From positions 52,039,239 through 52,103,238 of the forward strand of contig OV884012.1 in the NCBI GenBank assembly GCA_930367205.1: DNA of 64,000 nucleotides, in the 5' to 3' direction. Position 1 is the first letter of the stretch. Each line of letters starts with the position of its first letter. Below are positions 47,634 to 58,240 of the stretch, piece after piece. Position numbers and translations under genes: made by a program. Source of the stretch: Acanthosoma haemorrhoidale. Its lineage: Eukaryota; Arthropoda; Insecta; Hemiptera; Acanthosomatidae. The notes beneath the pieces were generated by a model. That model was not told the origin of the DNA and made no database searches. It saw nothing but the letters and a program-made list of their open reading frames with translations.

Positions 47634-48669
47634 ACTTAAACTTTTTTTACAAGTTACAGCTCATTGCTTCTTCGGATAACTACATCAAATCATTGATTTC
47701 GTCATATGCAGCAGAAATTATCAGATTCAATTACTAACACAGAAGAAATAGTATATGGCAGTACTGTGGGGAAAATACCTAGCTCAATGATGTTCGATAA
47801 TTACATTTTGACTCTACGGTTTGGCGGGTTCTTAATAGTTATGGTGCATACGTTGAAGGACAAGATTTACGGTTACAAATGGTAAATAAATTTATTGTTG
47901 AAAACATTGTCATATTTTATCTCGTTGATACTTGTGGTCATTACCGCATTTGTTCGATCACTGTTGTACATTTTCTGATAAAATGTTTTTTCACTGATTT
48001 TTCTTTCATGTTTATATGGGAGAACAATTTTATAAGGTATTTCTAATTATATTTTCGTCATAAACTGTAATCGATTACAGGATTCTTCTATAAATAAATT
48101 TCGTTTGTTCTACTTGATTTAAAAATAAGGTAATGTTAAAATCCAGTAATCCTTTAGATCACACCGAGATGAACATGAAACAGGCAACTTCGACTGAGAC
48201 ATAAAAACCAGTCCTTACTCCTAGGTCATGTCCCAATATAGAAAGCTGCGGCGAGGTAGGTGGGAGAAGCTGTCTGTTTTACCAGGAATTGGGCTACGAT
48301 AAATTAGGCAACATCATGTTTTTTTTATTGAAAAACAAATAAAACCGATAAAATTATACCTTTCAAAATACAGAAATTAGGAAATCACACGAGAAATGTT
48401 AGGCTGAATTAGGAAAACCATATTTTTTTGGCTTTCTTGGAGTAGTTGCCTTGATGATAAGCAATAGATTAGATCTTTAAAAATAAATCGTTTTTTTTGC
48501 TGCAAATGTCCCACCATGATGTTGGATTGGAAATATTGATTGAGGTGGTTTTAGGAAGTAACGAACGGTGCGCAAGAGCTAGGTTTACTGTAAAATGTGT
48601 TTCATATCGCTCTGACTATTATTAGTTCTTTTATCTATAGTTTTATAATGCTAAGAACAAGTAGAAGGG
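47634..48669. other. No recognisable gene
   Basis: AT-rich with broken frames. A purine tract GTAGAAGGGG near 48660 precedes the LTR that follows and may be its polypurine tract. Confidence 0.45.
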
Positions 48670-48964
48670 GCCTGAGCAGAACTGTATACCTGCCTCGTGA
48701 CTCCATGGAAGTCACTGATGGTTCCTGTTATTTTTAAGGAAGCAACCTTGCTTATTCCCCTTACTCCCTATCCCAGAATCTTATCCTTTTCTTATACATA
48801 TATGTCTCAGCTTAGACCCCAGACGTCCCTAGCTAGACCTTCCACCCTGTATGTAGTAAAGTAACTCTTAATATTTGTATATACCAGTGTTTTGCTTCTA
48901 CTTCATAATAAAGCTTTCCTTTCTTTTCTTTTAAAAGACTCTCCTCTACAAAGATTATTTAACT
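48670..48964 (+). mobile_element. LTR, errantivirus-like, copy 2
   Basis: It matches 34990-35219, most clearly over CTTAATATTTGTAT, CATAATAAAGC, AAGACTCTCCTCTACA and GATTATTTAACT, and is preceded by a purine tract. AATAAA is present near its end. No internal element sequence adjoins on either side, so it is a solo or isolated LTR. Confidence 0.6.
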
Positions 48965-49876
48965 GTTAGATAACCTAAATATACTCTTCTCCCTCTCAAA
49001 TTACTTTAGATCCCGGTAACTATGATGATAAAAAAAGTTTTTTACAACTTGGGAGAATCGAAGGGATGCTGCTTTTTCTCGATTCCACACCGAGTCAAAG
49101 AGTCCCTATCCTACTTATCCTCGCAAGTATTTTCTACAAACTTTTAATTTAGGCAATCTTACCGCAAGCAATTAATTTAATTTAAATTATGGAGCCAAAG
49201 CCGGCTTACAGCTACAGATCAGCGATAAATAGAACAGCTGAACAGGCAATGGCCCCACGTTTGATGCCAGGTGGCTGGTAGAAGAAAGCAAAGAGGGCAG
49301 GGCTACATACTTTGGAACTGCGTGGAGCCATTATCCCATTCCCTTGCACACCTTGAGGGTTCTATTGCATCATAAATAAACAACACACAGGATAAATAAA
49401 CAACACTATTTTCCTCTCCGGACCTGATGCAGGCATACGATCCATGTCGAAATGGTTGACAGCAATCAATTTAATTAATTCATCTCATTACTGAAATTCC
49501 GCCGTATTGCAAATTATTCTATAATTTTTGTATTATAATGCTAATTTTGTTGTGGTACAGATCCGACTCTTATGAATAACTAACAACTGTCAATAATTAT
49601 TGGGTTACCCACCTGCCCACGTCGTAGACATATTCATTCGCCTTGATCAAGAAAATATGTTCTTCTACTGGAAATGGCAATTTCTTAAACGGTGACTCGT
49701 TAGAATGCATAAATTATTCAATGTACAACAATGAATTGGCATCCGTGGGGTATAAACTGTTTCACTCTCTACATTTCCCGTAAAGAGAGTAACTTCAATC
49801 CCAATACTCGCCTTATTCTTTAGGGACAGCCTTATACCACTGCAAAGTATTGGTGGGTTGAGGTTTCGTAAAGTCT
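48965..49876. other. No recognisable gene
   Basis: Mixed composition with no open frame or RNA gene. 49190-49400 is GC-balanced but matches nothing else in the window. Confidence 0.5.
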
Positions 49877-50015
49877 GTTAAAGTCAGAGGTAGCTATGTA
49901 TTGTAAACTAATGCGATCATGGGACGTAAACATCCCATGATCCCGTATATACTGGAGTTAGTCTTACGGTCCCGTTTTCCTTCTCTTTATCACATTTTAC
50001 CCGGTGGCAAATAAC
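49877..50015 (+). repeat. 5' LTR of the internally deleted element
   Basis: 139 bp, ending GGTGGCAAATAAC. It matches the 3' LTR except that about 40 bases are missing between CCCGT and ACTGGAG. In the 3' copy the missing bases contain AATAAA, so this LTR has no poly(A) signal. A perfect 10-bp hairpin (GATCATGGGA / TCCCATGATC, 49915-49942) is kept. Confidence 0.85.
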
Positions 50016-50033
50016 TGGTGCCGAAACCCGGGA
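50016..50033 (+). promoter_or_regulatory. Primer-binding site
   Basis: TGGTGCCGAAACCCGGGA follows the LTR directly. It has the TGG start of tRNA 3'-CCA complements and is the expected length of 18. Which tRNA it fits cannot be decided from the window. Confidence 0.75.
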
Positions 50034-50148
50034 AGCTATTGTTTTTTTTTCTCTCTTATTTTGTCTCTCGGTTTTTTTTCGGCCCAAAACCACACTGGTC
50101 GCCTGGAGGAGAAAGGAGACGGGGTACGGCGGAAGAGAGGCAACGGCG

Positions 50149-50457
50149 GTGGGTGACAGGAACCGAGCAATTGCAGGCCGTCCCAGGAGACGCGAGGAAA
50201 GAAAATGCTACGAGTGCAGGAAAATAGGACACTTGGCAGCACAGTGCCCACACACCAGGTGTTTCGAGTGTGGCACGGAGGGGCACGTAGCCAAGCAGTG
50301 CCCGTACATGAGCCGTCGACGAAATATTTATCGACCAGAGCCAATGGAGGTAAACGCTCAGAGGGTGCTGAGGAGGGAGAGGCCGCAGTCAGAGGCGTCA
50401 GAAACCTCTGAAATATCTGATACCGCAAGATTGCATCGAACCGGGGTAAAGAGCTGA
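50149..50457 (+). CDS. Nucleocapsid-like protein with two CCHC zinc knuckles
   Basis: 102 codons are open. An Arg-rich start (RNRAIAGRPRRREERK) is followed by CYECRKIGHLAAQC and CFECGTEGHVAKQC, two perfect CX2CX4HX4C knuckles separated by five residues. Such knuckles bind retroelement RNA during packaging. A Glu/Ser-rich tail follows. The frame may start further upstream in gag (an overlapping open frame runs from about 50018), so the ATG at 50149 is only the first convenient start. Just downstream, a different frame carries the integrase end, so the ORF stops at or near the deletion joint. Confidence 0.7.
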   Translation: MGDRNRAIAGRPRRREERKCYECRKIGHLAAQCPHTRCFECGTEGHVAKQCPYMSRRRNIYRPEPMEVNAQRVLRRERPQSEASETSEISDTARLHRTGVKS

Positions 50458-50648
50458 TCCGTTACGAGGGCCCCTTTAGGGTGGTCGCGATTCGCGAACA
50501 CAATTTCGTAACCATACAGAGTGTTGGCGAACCACGGAAGCGCAGGAACGTGCATGTAGAGCAGCTGAAGATACCAGCGGGGACATCCTCCCAGCGAGAG
50601 TCTTGGGTAACGCCCTCACCCCCATACACTCCTCACTCCAGATCATAA
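50452..50648 (+). pseudogene. Integrase C-terminal (GPF/Y-type) fragment
   Basis: The frame reads IRYEGPFRVVAIREHNFVTI and then KRRNVHVEQLK, matching the known end of Ty3/gypsy integrases: yeGPF.VV, an N.vtI strand, then K.RnVHVeqLK. No integrase core precedes it; the gag zinc-knuckle frame ends within a few bases. This marks the right side of the internal deletion. The frame ends at a stop near 50648. Confidence 0.75.
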
Positions 50649-50844
50649 ATCTGTATCAGCGAATGTATTTTTTTTTAGTTTGTTTGTTTTAGTTTTACTA
50701 TTTTTTGTCTGTGTATGAAGTGATATGGTTTCTGTTTTTTTCATTTTATGATGTAAGGCAATATTGTATTGTCCGCTAAGAGTATCGGGGTACGATACTC
50801 TATCAATTGTACATAGTCCGCTGTTAAGTTCCCGACGGATGGTC

Positions 50845-50862
50845 GGGAACTGGCAGGTGGGA
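50845..50862 (+). promoter_or_regulatory. Polypurine tract
   Basis: The purine-rich run GGTGGGAG directly precedes the 3' LTR and is the expected plus-strand priming site. Confidence 0.55.
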
Positions 50863-51041
50863 GTTAAAGTCAGAGGTAGCTATGTATTGTAAACTAATGC
50901 GATCATGGGACGTAAACATCCCATGATCCCGTGCATGTCGGAGTACAAAGAGAAATAAAGACAGTCTATTTCGAGAACTGGAGTTAGTCTTACGTTCCCG
51001 TTTTCCTTCTCTTTATCACATTTTACCCGGTGGCGAATAAC
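50863..51041 (+). repeat. 3' LTR of the internally deleted element
   Basis: 179 bp, GTTAAAGTCAGAGG to GGTGGCGAATAAC. It holds the same 10-bp hairpin (50901-50928) and, unlike the 5' copy, GAGAAATAAAGACAG with a poly(A) signal. Apart from the 40-base difference the two LTRs are nearly identical. Confidence 0.85.
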
Positions 51042-51254
51042 TTATCTATATTGATATATATAAATCAACTCAGCACTTTATTGAATAAACAATACACTAG
51101 TTAGAAAACAAATTATAGCTGACTAGATTACTGTGACATAAAGACTGGATGAATGGGAGATGAATGAGTGCTATCTCTAAGCGAGGAGTGTATATATAAG
51201 ATAGAAAAGGACGGTGGTCAGCATTGTGATAGTGAGCTGTGTCAGCCCTTAACT
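51042..51254 (-). repeat. 3' LTR of the errantivirus
   Basis: It begins AGTTAAGGGCTGACAC at 51254, inside the last codons of env, after a GGGAGG purine tract. TTATATATACAC (about 51188-51199) is a TATA-type box and AATAAA lies at 51082-51077. The left end is set by the neighbouring element and is uncertain. No 5' LTR partner was found. Confidence 0.6.
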
Positions 51255-52715
51255 CCTCCCTGGGGAAAATTGGACATTACTCCTGGAATGGGATAGCTAG
51301 GAGTAGAGATTTTGTAGGGATCAGCCATGGGTAATAATGGTATAAAAGGGGGTGTTTTAGGAGTAGGTTCATGGGATTTCTTATTTTTACATTTATAATA
51401 AATAATAATTCCTACAGTACAACTTATTATGGCTAAATTAATTATGATTCCTCCATGAATAAAAAGAAAATCAGGAGTGCCTTCTATTTCAATAAATTGA
51501 GGTACAGTTTGATTAATAGTTTCAATATTGTTTAGTTGGGTTACATTTATAAATTTATACGTTGGTAAAAATACTAAGTTATAATTATGAGTGTATGTCT
51601 TGTTTAAAATACAATCTTTTTTTGTAATATTAACTAATGCTGTGTTAGGTAGAAATATGGTTTCATTGTTACAATTTGTGATTTTAGTCTGATTGAAAAT
51701 TATATAAACTTTTAAATAATCATTAAATCTAATGTTAGTTGAAATATCTTTATGAGTACATACCTTCACAATTGAATTTATAATAATGTTATTTATACAA
51801 GTGTTGTTAATAATTTCTAAATTTTTACAATAATAATAATAATCAAGGATAAAATTTCCTATATACAATTGGTTATTTTTCTTAATGATTAATTTGTTTA
51901 CAATATTTATTTATTTGTAAGTTTGATTAATAATAATAGGTGTGGGTACAATAAGGTATCCTGTATAGGATTGTTCGTGGATAGGTAATTTTACGATTAC
52001 ATGGAACGAAGTGTTTTGGTATGAACAATAAATTTTAGTATTTTCCCAAATAATAGTGTGGTCATTAGAAATTAGTGTTACATTGTTTGATATTCCTTTA
52101 AGGATATCATTTAATAATTTAGAGTGTATTATTCCGATTTTACAAAATTCCATTGTTAGAATGAGTTCAGAAATCTTTTTCTCTAGTAGCTGCATATGAG
52201 TAATAAATGAATAGGCTTTTTCTTCTAAGTTTACTGTTTTCATGTTCGATTGAGTTTCTTTAAAACTTTTATTGGTTCGTCCTATGTCATAATTAAATTT
52301 GTCAATGATTTGTTTGTTTGTATTAAAAATATTTAGTTCGTTAATATTAGCTTGTCAGTTTGCTAGTGCTAATTTTTCGATTACCGAGTCGTAATGTTCT
52401 TTCTCTTTGGCATCCATGTTTCTCGTAATCCATGAAACACCTAAACCGTTTATTATTCCGCATTTCTGTCTATTAGAATGAAATTTTCTTGATTAAGTAA
52501 TAGATTGTTATATTCTTTAATTATTTCATAAATACTGGACATACTATATTTGTAGATTACGTTAATTTAATTAATTTCGTCGAAATGTAGTGTTATAGTA
52601 GTGGTACATTTCGTAGTATTTGTCTATGATTCGAATGTTATTTATTTTGTATTGTAATATTCCGTTATTATTCGTTAGGTCTTGTATATTAATTGCCTTT
52701 GCTGCTACTAGGACC
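51242..52715 (-). pseudogene. env-like glycoprotein remnant
   Basis: Two open frames, 51242-51868 and 51911-52243, carry the membrane-proximal part: many N-glycosylation sites, spaced cysteines, one strong transmembrane segment near 51400-51460 and a Pro-rich cytoplasmic tail whose stop overlaps the LTR start. Upstream, in broken frames, lie a glycine-rich hydrophobic block (near 52450) at the place of the fusion-peptide region and, next to the integrase end, a typical N-terminal env segment (near 52690). The total span fits a full-length env of roughly 480 residues. Stops and frameshifts between 51868 and 52610 inactivate it. In intact relatives env lets the element pass between cells. Confidence 0.65.
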
Positions 52716-52719
52716 TGGA

Positions 52720-53802
52720 TCAAGATGGAGTGTCCGTGTTATTGTCATTTTCTGTAACAAAATGTTTTTTCCTCTGTTTATTAGGTCTTTTTATGTTGTT
52801 TATGTGTGTGTTGCCTATTTTTATTTTATTGTATAATAAATTCTTTTTCGGTTTAATTCTAGGTGTTTTAACTAATTCTTCTGAGTTAAGCTCAGGAGGT
52901 TCCTCGCGATTTTTATTAAGTTTTTCATTTTGAGTTTCTTTGATGAATTCTATTTTTTGTTTTACTTCTGTATGTAAGTCTTTTAATTGTTGGAAATAGT
53001 TATTAACATGTACTTCTTGTATTTCTTGTGTGCCATATGAGTCTTTTGTTTTCCCGAACGTTATTTCATTGGGGGTTAATTTAAGGTTTTGATTTAAAGT
53101 ATTATTGTATGCCATAGTACTAGTTTGTACAATTCTTTCAAATTTGCTATTTTTGTTTTGATTAATGTTTATTCTCATTATTTCATTAAAAGTGGCATGA
53201 CATTTGTTTAGTATGCCTAAGGAATTTGAATAGTTTTTACTAGTGTAAAGAATTTCGATATTGGTTGCTTTGCAAAATTGTTGTATTAATATGTTATTAA
53301 ATTCTTTTCCATGATCAGATATAATTCGTTCTGGAATTGGATATAGACTTATGTATTCTTCTAAAACTTGGCAAATAGTTAGGGCATTTTTGTTATGTAA
53401 TATTTGTGTATATAGTCTTTTAGAGAATGTGTCAATGGATGTGAATATGATTTTTTTGTCATAAAATATTAAGTCAATCATAATTTCTTGAAATGGTTTG
53501 TCCGGTGTAGGATTTGTTACAAATTTTCTTTTTATTGGTTTCCTGTCATATTTAGTTACTTTGCAGGTTTCACATTTATTTATTAATTCGGTTATTTTAT
53601 CTTTCATGTTAGGAAAGTAAATTTTTCGTTTTAGTTTATTGTAAGTTTCTAAAATTCCACGATGGCAAGTTTTGCCGTAGTGATAGTCCAAAATTGCCTG
53701 TTGTTGGTTACTTAATTCAGTAATGTCTTCACATAGTAAAAAGTATCTTTTTATTCTTATAGTTTTGAATTCATCTTCAATTACTTTTTGTATTGTCTTC
53801 AA
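52720..53802 (-). pseudogene. Integrase with catalytic Glu replaced
   Basis: 360 codons are open. The HHCC zinc-binding domain is visible (HYGKTCHRG, then CETCK). The core follows with the first Asp in MIDLIFYD and the second in IISDHGKEFNN. At the exact D-35-E distance the residue is Asn (GILNKCH) where an active enzyme has Glu. The C-terminal part is Lys-rich and lacks a chromodomain. Coding actually continues upstream from 53802 to about 53940, where a one-base frameshift separates it from the RNase H side. Integrase inserts element DNA into the host; loss of the third acidic residue would abolish this. Confidence 0.8.
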
Positions 53803-53939
53803 GTATTCTTCATAGATTTCGTTTAGAGTTGTAAAATTCGTTTGGCAATAAATTCCATATGTTTTATTACTATCTAAGAATTCTAATAATAGTTCATTTA
53901 TTTTTTCAGTATTATTTATAAAAATAGTGTACCTATGTT

Positions 53940-55560
53940 TTAAGTTACCTTATTTGCTCCTCGTTCAATAATTATTTGTTTTTTTTCAATGTTTATACAT
54001 TTTTCTTTTTCTACTAACCATACTTGTCCGTTATTACTGTCTTGTGAGTGTTGGGTTATTAGACTTTCTAAGTCTTCGTTAGTTAGTATTGGTAAATCTT
54101 CTGTTGTTTCAAAAGTTTCTTGATTATTTAATTCTTCATTGTCAGTTGTATCTGATAGTTGATCTATAAGGGACTCATATTCTGGTGTATTTTCATCTGG
54201 CATATGTAAATTTACTTCTATTTCTTCTAAAGCATTTATCTCATTTCGTCTGGACAAGCAACCTGCTACCTGATTTGTTTTTCCCGAAATGTCTTTGATT
54301 TCAATTCAAATTCTTGCAATTTCCATATCCATTTCATTATCTTGCTATTTTCATTCTTCATTGTAAAGACCCATGTTAGTGGTTTGTGATCCGTTAATAA
54401 TAAAAATGTTGTCCCATAAAGGTAAGGTTTGAAATATTGAGTAAAGTATACTATAGATAATAGTTCTTTTTCTATTGTACTATAGTTTTCCTCTGTTTTT
54501 GATAGTACTCTTGACGCAAATGCTATCGGATGTTCTATGTTATCAATTATCTGACTGAGTACTGCACCTATAGCTTGGTTACTTGCGTCTGGAGTTAAAA
54601 TAAACTGTTTGTTCCAGTCGGGGTAAGCTAAAATTGGTGTATTAGTCATTTGTTTAATTAGTTTTTGGAAACTATCTTTGAATTCTGTTGTGTCATAATT
54701 TTTTGTGTTAATTGCTAAGCTGAGCGGTCTAGTAATTTTTGCGTAATTTTTAATAAATTTTCTATAATATCCCGTCATTCCTAAAAATCTAAGGGATTTT
54801 TCATCATTAGGTTTTTTAAATTCCGAAATGGTTTTTATTTTATTAGGATTTGTTTTAAGTCCATTCTGAGTTACTACGTATCCCAAAAATTTCAATTCTG
54901 TTTTAAAGAATTCCGTTTTGTCTAACTGTATGCTAAGTTTGTTCATTTTTAATGTTTCTAATACTTTTTTTTATATCGTTTAGGTGTTTTTCTTCATTTT
55001 TTGAATAAATTATTATGTCATCAATATACGCTATAGTTCTGGGTAGATTTTCAATAGCCATATTAATCATGTTGGAAGGTTGGTGGTGCATTGCATAAAC
55101 CAAACGGCATTCTTACAAACTCATAATGTCCGTCGTCTGGGCTAAGGGCTGTTGTTGGAATTGATTCTTCTTCCATGATTATTTGATGAAATCCTGAAGT
55201 TAGATCGATAGTTGTAAAGTATTTAGCTCCTTTTAATTTGTTAAGTACATCTTCTATATTTGGTAAGGGGAATTTATCATTGATGGTTTCTAAATTAAGT
55301 TTGCGGTATTCTATGACCATTCTCACTTTCTTAATTCCACTAGCATCCATCTTTTCCGGCACTATCCATAGTGGTGAATTATAAGGTGATTTGCTTTTTC
55401 TGATTATTCCATCCCTTAACAATTTCTGTGCTTCTTCTTTTATTTGGCTGTTAAATTGCTCGGGGTGCCGATAATTCCTTGTATAGATTGGGTCATTATT
55501 CTTGGTACTTATCCGATGCTTTATTAAATTGGTTGCTTTTTGAGTTTTTCATGTACTTTT
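53940..55560 (-). pseudogene. Reverse transcriptase and RNase H remnant
   Basis: From right to left: a short conserved linker, LLRDGIIRKSKSPYNSPLW, VIEYRKLN, FTTIDLTSGFHQI (catalytic Asp of motif A) and FGLCNAPPTFQ. A frameshift near 55066 follows, then AYIDDIIIYS (YIDD catalytic box, near 55030) and a further frameshift near 54965. The connection domain is LKFLGYVVTQNGL and LRFLGMTGYYRKFI. RNase H shows LTPDASNQAIGAVLSQ, YSTIEKELLSIVY and LLTDHKPLTW. A frameshift near 54262 leads into an acidic spacer frame (53940-54257). All catalytic RT and RNase H acidic residues that I can see are kept; only the frames are broken, so the decay looks fairly recent. Confidence 0.8.
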
Positions 55561-55739
55561 TTTATTATTTATCTGTTATTGGAAATTATCTGTATTAGTT
55601 TATTCGATATTTCTTTCGGTATGTGTTTCGTTTCTTATTTCATTTTCGTTATCCATTAAGTTTATTTCATTTTTTGAATCTTTAAATTTGAATTTATTGT
55701 TTCCGATCACTTTGTGATTTTCTGTACAATTAACATTCA

Positions 55740-55935
55740 TTTTTAAATTATTCATTGTTTCGAAGCCTAACAAAATGTCAAATCTATTAGAAAATGGTTA
55801 AACTAAAAATTCAATTAGTTGATCTATGCCCAATGCATTTCTAAGATTTATTTTAACACTTAAATTACGATCGTCGTAACCTGTAGGCGTTTTAATGGAA
55901 AATTCTTTTTTTATTAGTTTAAAATTATTTTTGGC
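55740..55935 (-). pseudogene. Protease region, C-terminal remnant
   Basis: The frame gives a KINLRNALGIDQLIEFLV segment, a stop, then a SNRFDILLGFETM segment, matching the end of gypsy-type aspartic proteases, which have a FDxLLGxE/D block. The active-site DTG triad would lie upstream and is not present; the sequence beyond 55935 no longer looks like the element. Confidence 0.5.
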
Positions 55936-57639
55936 CATAACTAACCAATGGGCTCTACGAATGACTGAACAACCAAGTCCGGAGAGACAGGCTGGCAGCT
56001 GTAGCGTCAATAATTGAGCAAGCAGCACGACATGTTCCCAGGCCGGGCCCCTCGTTCCCTCAGCATATAACGTAAATCTTCTTCCATCTCCTGTTGTTGT
56101 GACGGGATCTCCACAACTCTCGCCTTCCGAATATTGTTCTGCCCTTAAGATGTTCACAGCCCTAATATTAAGATAAAATCAAACCAAACTTGTCTGTATG
56201 ACTCATCATGTATGAATCAATTTAGACTCTAGTAATAATGATTTTTTGTAATAAAAGTCCACAAAACCCTTAACACATAATACATATTATTAATTTAAAT
56301 GTCAAAATTGAGATCTCCAATTTGATACCCTAGTTAATATGATATTTGTTATTACAAGCGAGTTCTGCGCAGGAGATTTAAAAACTTATCCATATAGCTT
56401 TGTAGTTCAACAATTCCTACGGCTTGTCGAAGAAAGTTATTTATTTTGGTAACTGTCTAAACACCAAATTTTTCATGGGATCTTCTGGAGGCCCCCTCTT
56501 TTTTTTTAATAAGTACCTTTATTGTTGATACGTACGACACCTATTCCTGTAATTTCTTTTCCGCCAGCTCAATAGGGATAATCCAACTAAATGATTTTCA
56601 ATCTTTAAGCCTAACACTTTCAAAATGTTAAAAACTACAGAAAAACAGGCCACAGATGCTACACAGCCACCGAAGCAGCCTAAACCTGCGTCAATATTCG
56701 TGCGAAATACTAACAATTCAAATTTCTATTGTCACAACTAACTACATTTGTAATTGCGGATAGGCAATTAGTTGATGACAAAAAGTGATAAAGGATCAGG
56801 AAGGTGGCTCTAGGAATACTCAATATAATCACAGCTTGAATATAAACTCATATTTAATAAAGAACTGTACAGAATACATGTGGTCAGATGAAACGAAAGT
56901 AGCTAACAACAAGGAGAGGTTACAGACAGTGTTGCCGCCAAAGACAAACATAATCGACAGTGTTGACATGGCATATTTTTTATTATTAACAAAAAGTGTG
57001 TAATTCGAACCAAAGATATGCAAATATCTCCGGAAAATCCTGATATATGTCTCGCGATGAAATATTTTTAGGATTAAAGCTGGAACAAAAATGAACTCCA
57101 CGCATGGTGATCAGAAATCTGCATCCCACAACTCCACCTGCCGTCATAGAAGCGCGCAACTCCAGAATTCACTGTACGCAAATGTACGTCATTAGGATTG
57201 TGAGTCAAAAGTCTGCTTCATTTATTTTTTTGTAGATGTGGAGTCGATGACTGATGTCATGCAAATGGACACAGCATGAAATAATGTTGTATAAACTGTG
57301 GTGGTAAATACATCAATTAGATACGCAATAAGCCCTTAAAATCGCCTACGTTTTGTGCGCTTTGCCTACCAGACAGGGAGTTGCGAAAGTTACCAAATCC
57401 AGAACTTTAGAATCCAACATCGAGGGTGGCCAGAAAAAGAGAAGCAAGCTAACACAAGTAGTTCGCTCTGGACAGATAGGTGAGTTCTGTTTCTTTCACA
57501 AATAAATTTCCTCAGCATTCGACGGGTTTTTCTAGTCTATTTAATACCTAGTCCCCTCCTTAACCTTGAATTCAACTATGTTCAATCCACCTTTAAATAC
57601 CTCAGATCTCAATACCCTATTAACTTCTTTCCTTACAAT
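55936..57639. other. No recognisable gene
   Basis: 55940-56160 is GC-balanced and open on minus but matches no retroelement domain; it may be flanking sequence at the truncation point. 57340-57485 is moderately coding-like on plus and ends at a CAGATAG/GTGAGT donor-like site, without a supporting partner exon. The rest is AT-rich. Confidence 0.4.
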
Positions 57640-58240
57640 ACAGAACCATGGTTATTCCCCTTACAGCCCTCTCACAAATCTTCATTCTACATTTTACTCG
57701 TGAATACGGATGGTGTTCGCACCAGACTCGGCTCTCACTTTTAAAAAATCACCTTCCAACAAACGATCATTCAAAGGGACACAGCACCAGACGTACAGAG
57801 CAGATTATCCAGACGGATGAGCTCATATCACTCCTACCTTACTGGCCATCTGTCTGCCTGCAACACCTACTACTACCTAAAAGAAGAAGGGAAGAAAAAC
57901 GGAACTGTTAAGATGGCCAGTGGCTGGAGACTTAGCAACACACACAGCGATCACAGAAAGTTCTGGAAGCTGTTGAAGAACACCAAGAGTAAGACCTCTA
58001 CTGTTCACCTTCAGGAAAGTGACACTTTCAAGAAGGAGCAACAAGTAAAGGAACTGGCCGATCACTATGCTAGGGACACCACTGCTAGGACAGACGACTA
58101 CCACCCTCCTCCTTTGCTGGAAACTGAGCAGAACCACATCTTCGTATCTCCGAATAAGCTAAAGGAGTTTCTTCGCCAGAGTTAGTGAACCAGGCACCAG
58201 GACCCGGTGGGTTGCAAAGCGTTCTGATTTTCATCTTTCT
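57640..58240 (+). pseudogene. jockey-type ORF2, linker between endonuclease and RT
   Basis: The open frame 57817-58185 includes LKEEGKKNGTVKMASGW, HRKFWKLLKNTKS, a KELADHYARDT block and an ending at the point where RT begins. A frame change then gives NQAPGPGG, matching the known KAPGPDG motif. Established jockey/LINE ORF2 proteins have this W..L, FW..LK, A..FA order before the RT. The endonuclease is missing upstream and the RT ends at about 58240, so this is an internal fragment. Confidence 0.6.

Larger units (their letters stand above)
49877..51041 (+). mobile_element. Internally deleted Ty3/gypsy LTR element
   Basis: A complete but shrunken element of 1165 bp. It has a 5' LTR (49877-50015), PBS (50016-50033), zinc-knuckle ORF (50149-50457), integrase C-terminal segment (about 50452-50648), noncoding tail, polypurine tract (about 50850-50862) and 3' LTR (50863-51041). 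Protease, RT, RNase H and the integrase core are absent. Both LTRs start GTTA and end TAAC, a 4-base inverted terminus. No matching target duplication is seen (AGTCT on the left, TTATC on the right). The right end abuts the LTR of the minus-strand errantivirus. The layout is that of a non-autonomous derivative that could only move with help from a complete relative. Confidence 0.82.
51042..55935 (-). mobile_element. Errantivirus-type Ty3/gypsy element, 5'-truncated and decayed
   Basis: Read on minus the order is protease end, RT, RNase H, integrase, env, 3' LTR. The gag, 5' LTR and start of protease are missing; recognisable sequence stops near 55935. Env after integrase and an LTR beginning AGTTA are the known hallmarks of errantiviruses. 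Pol is broken by several frameshifts and one catalytic residue is lost, so it is dead. The coding strand is very A-rich, unlike nearby host DNA. Its 3' LTR touches the internally deleted gypsy element at 51041. Confidence 0.82.
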
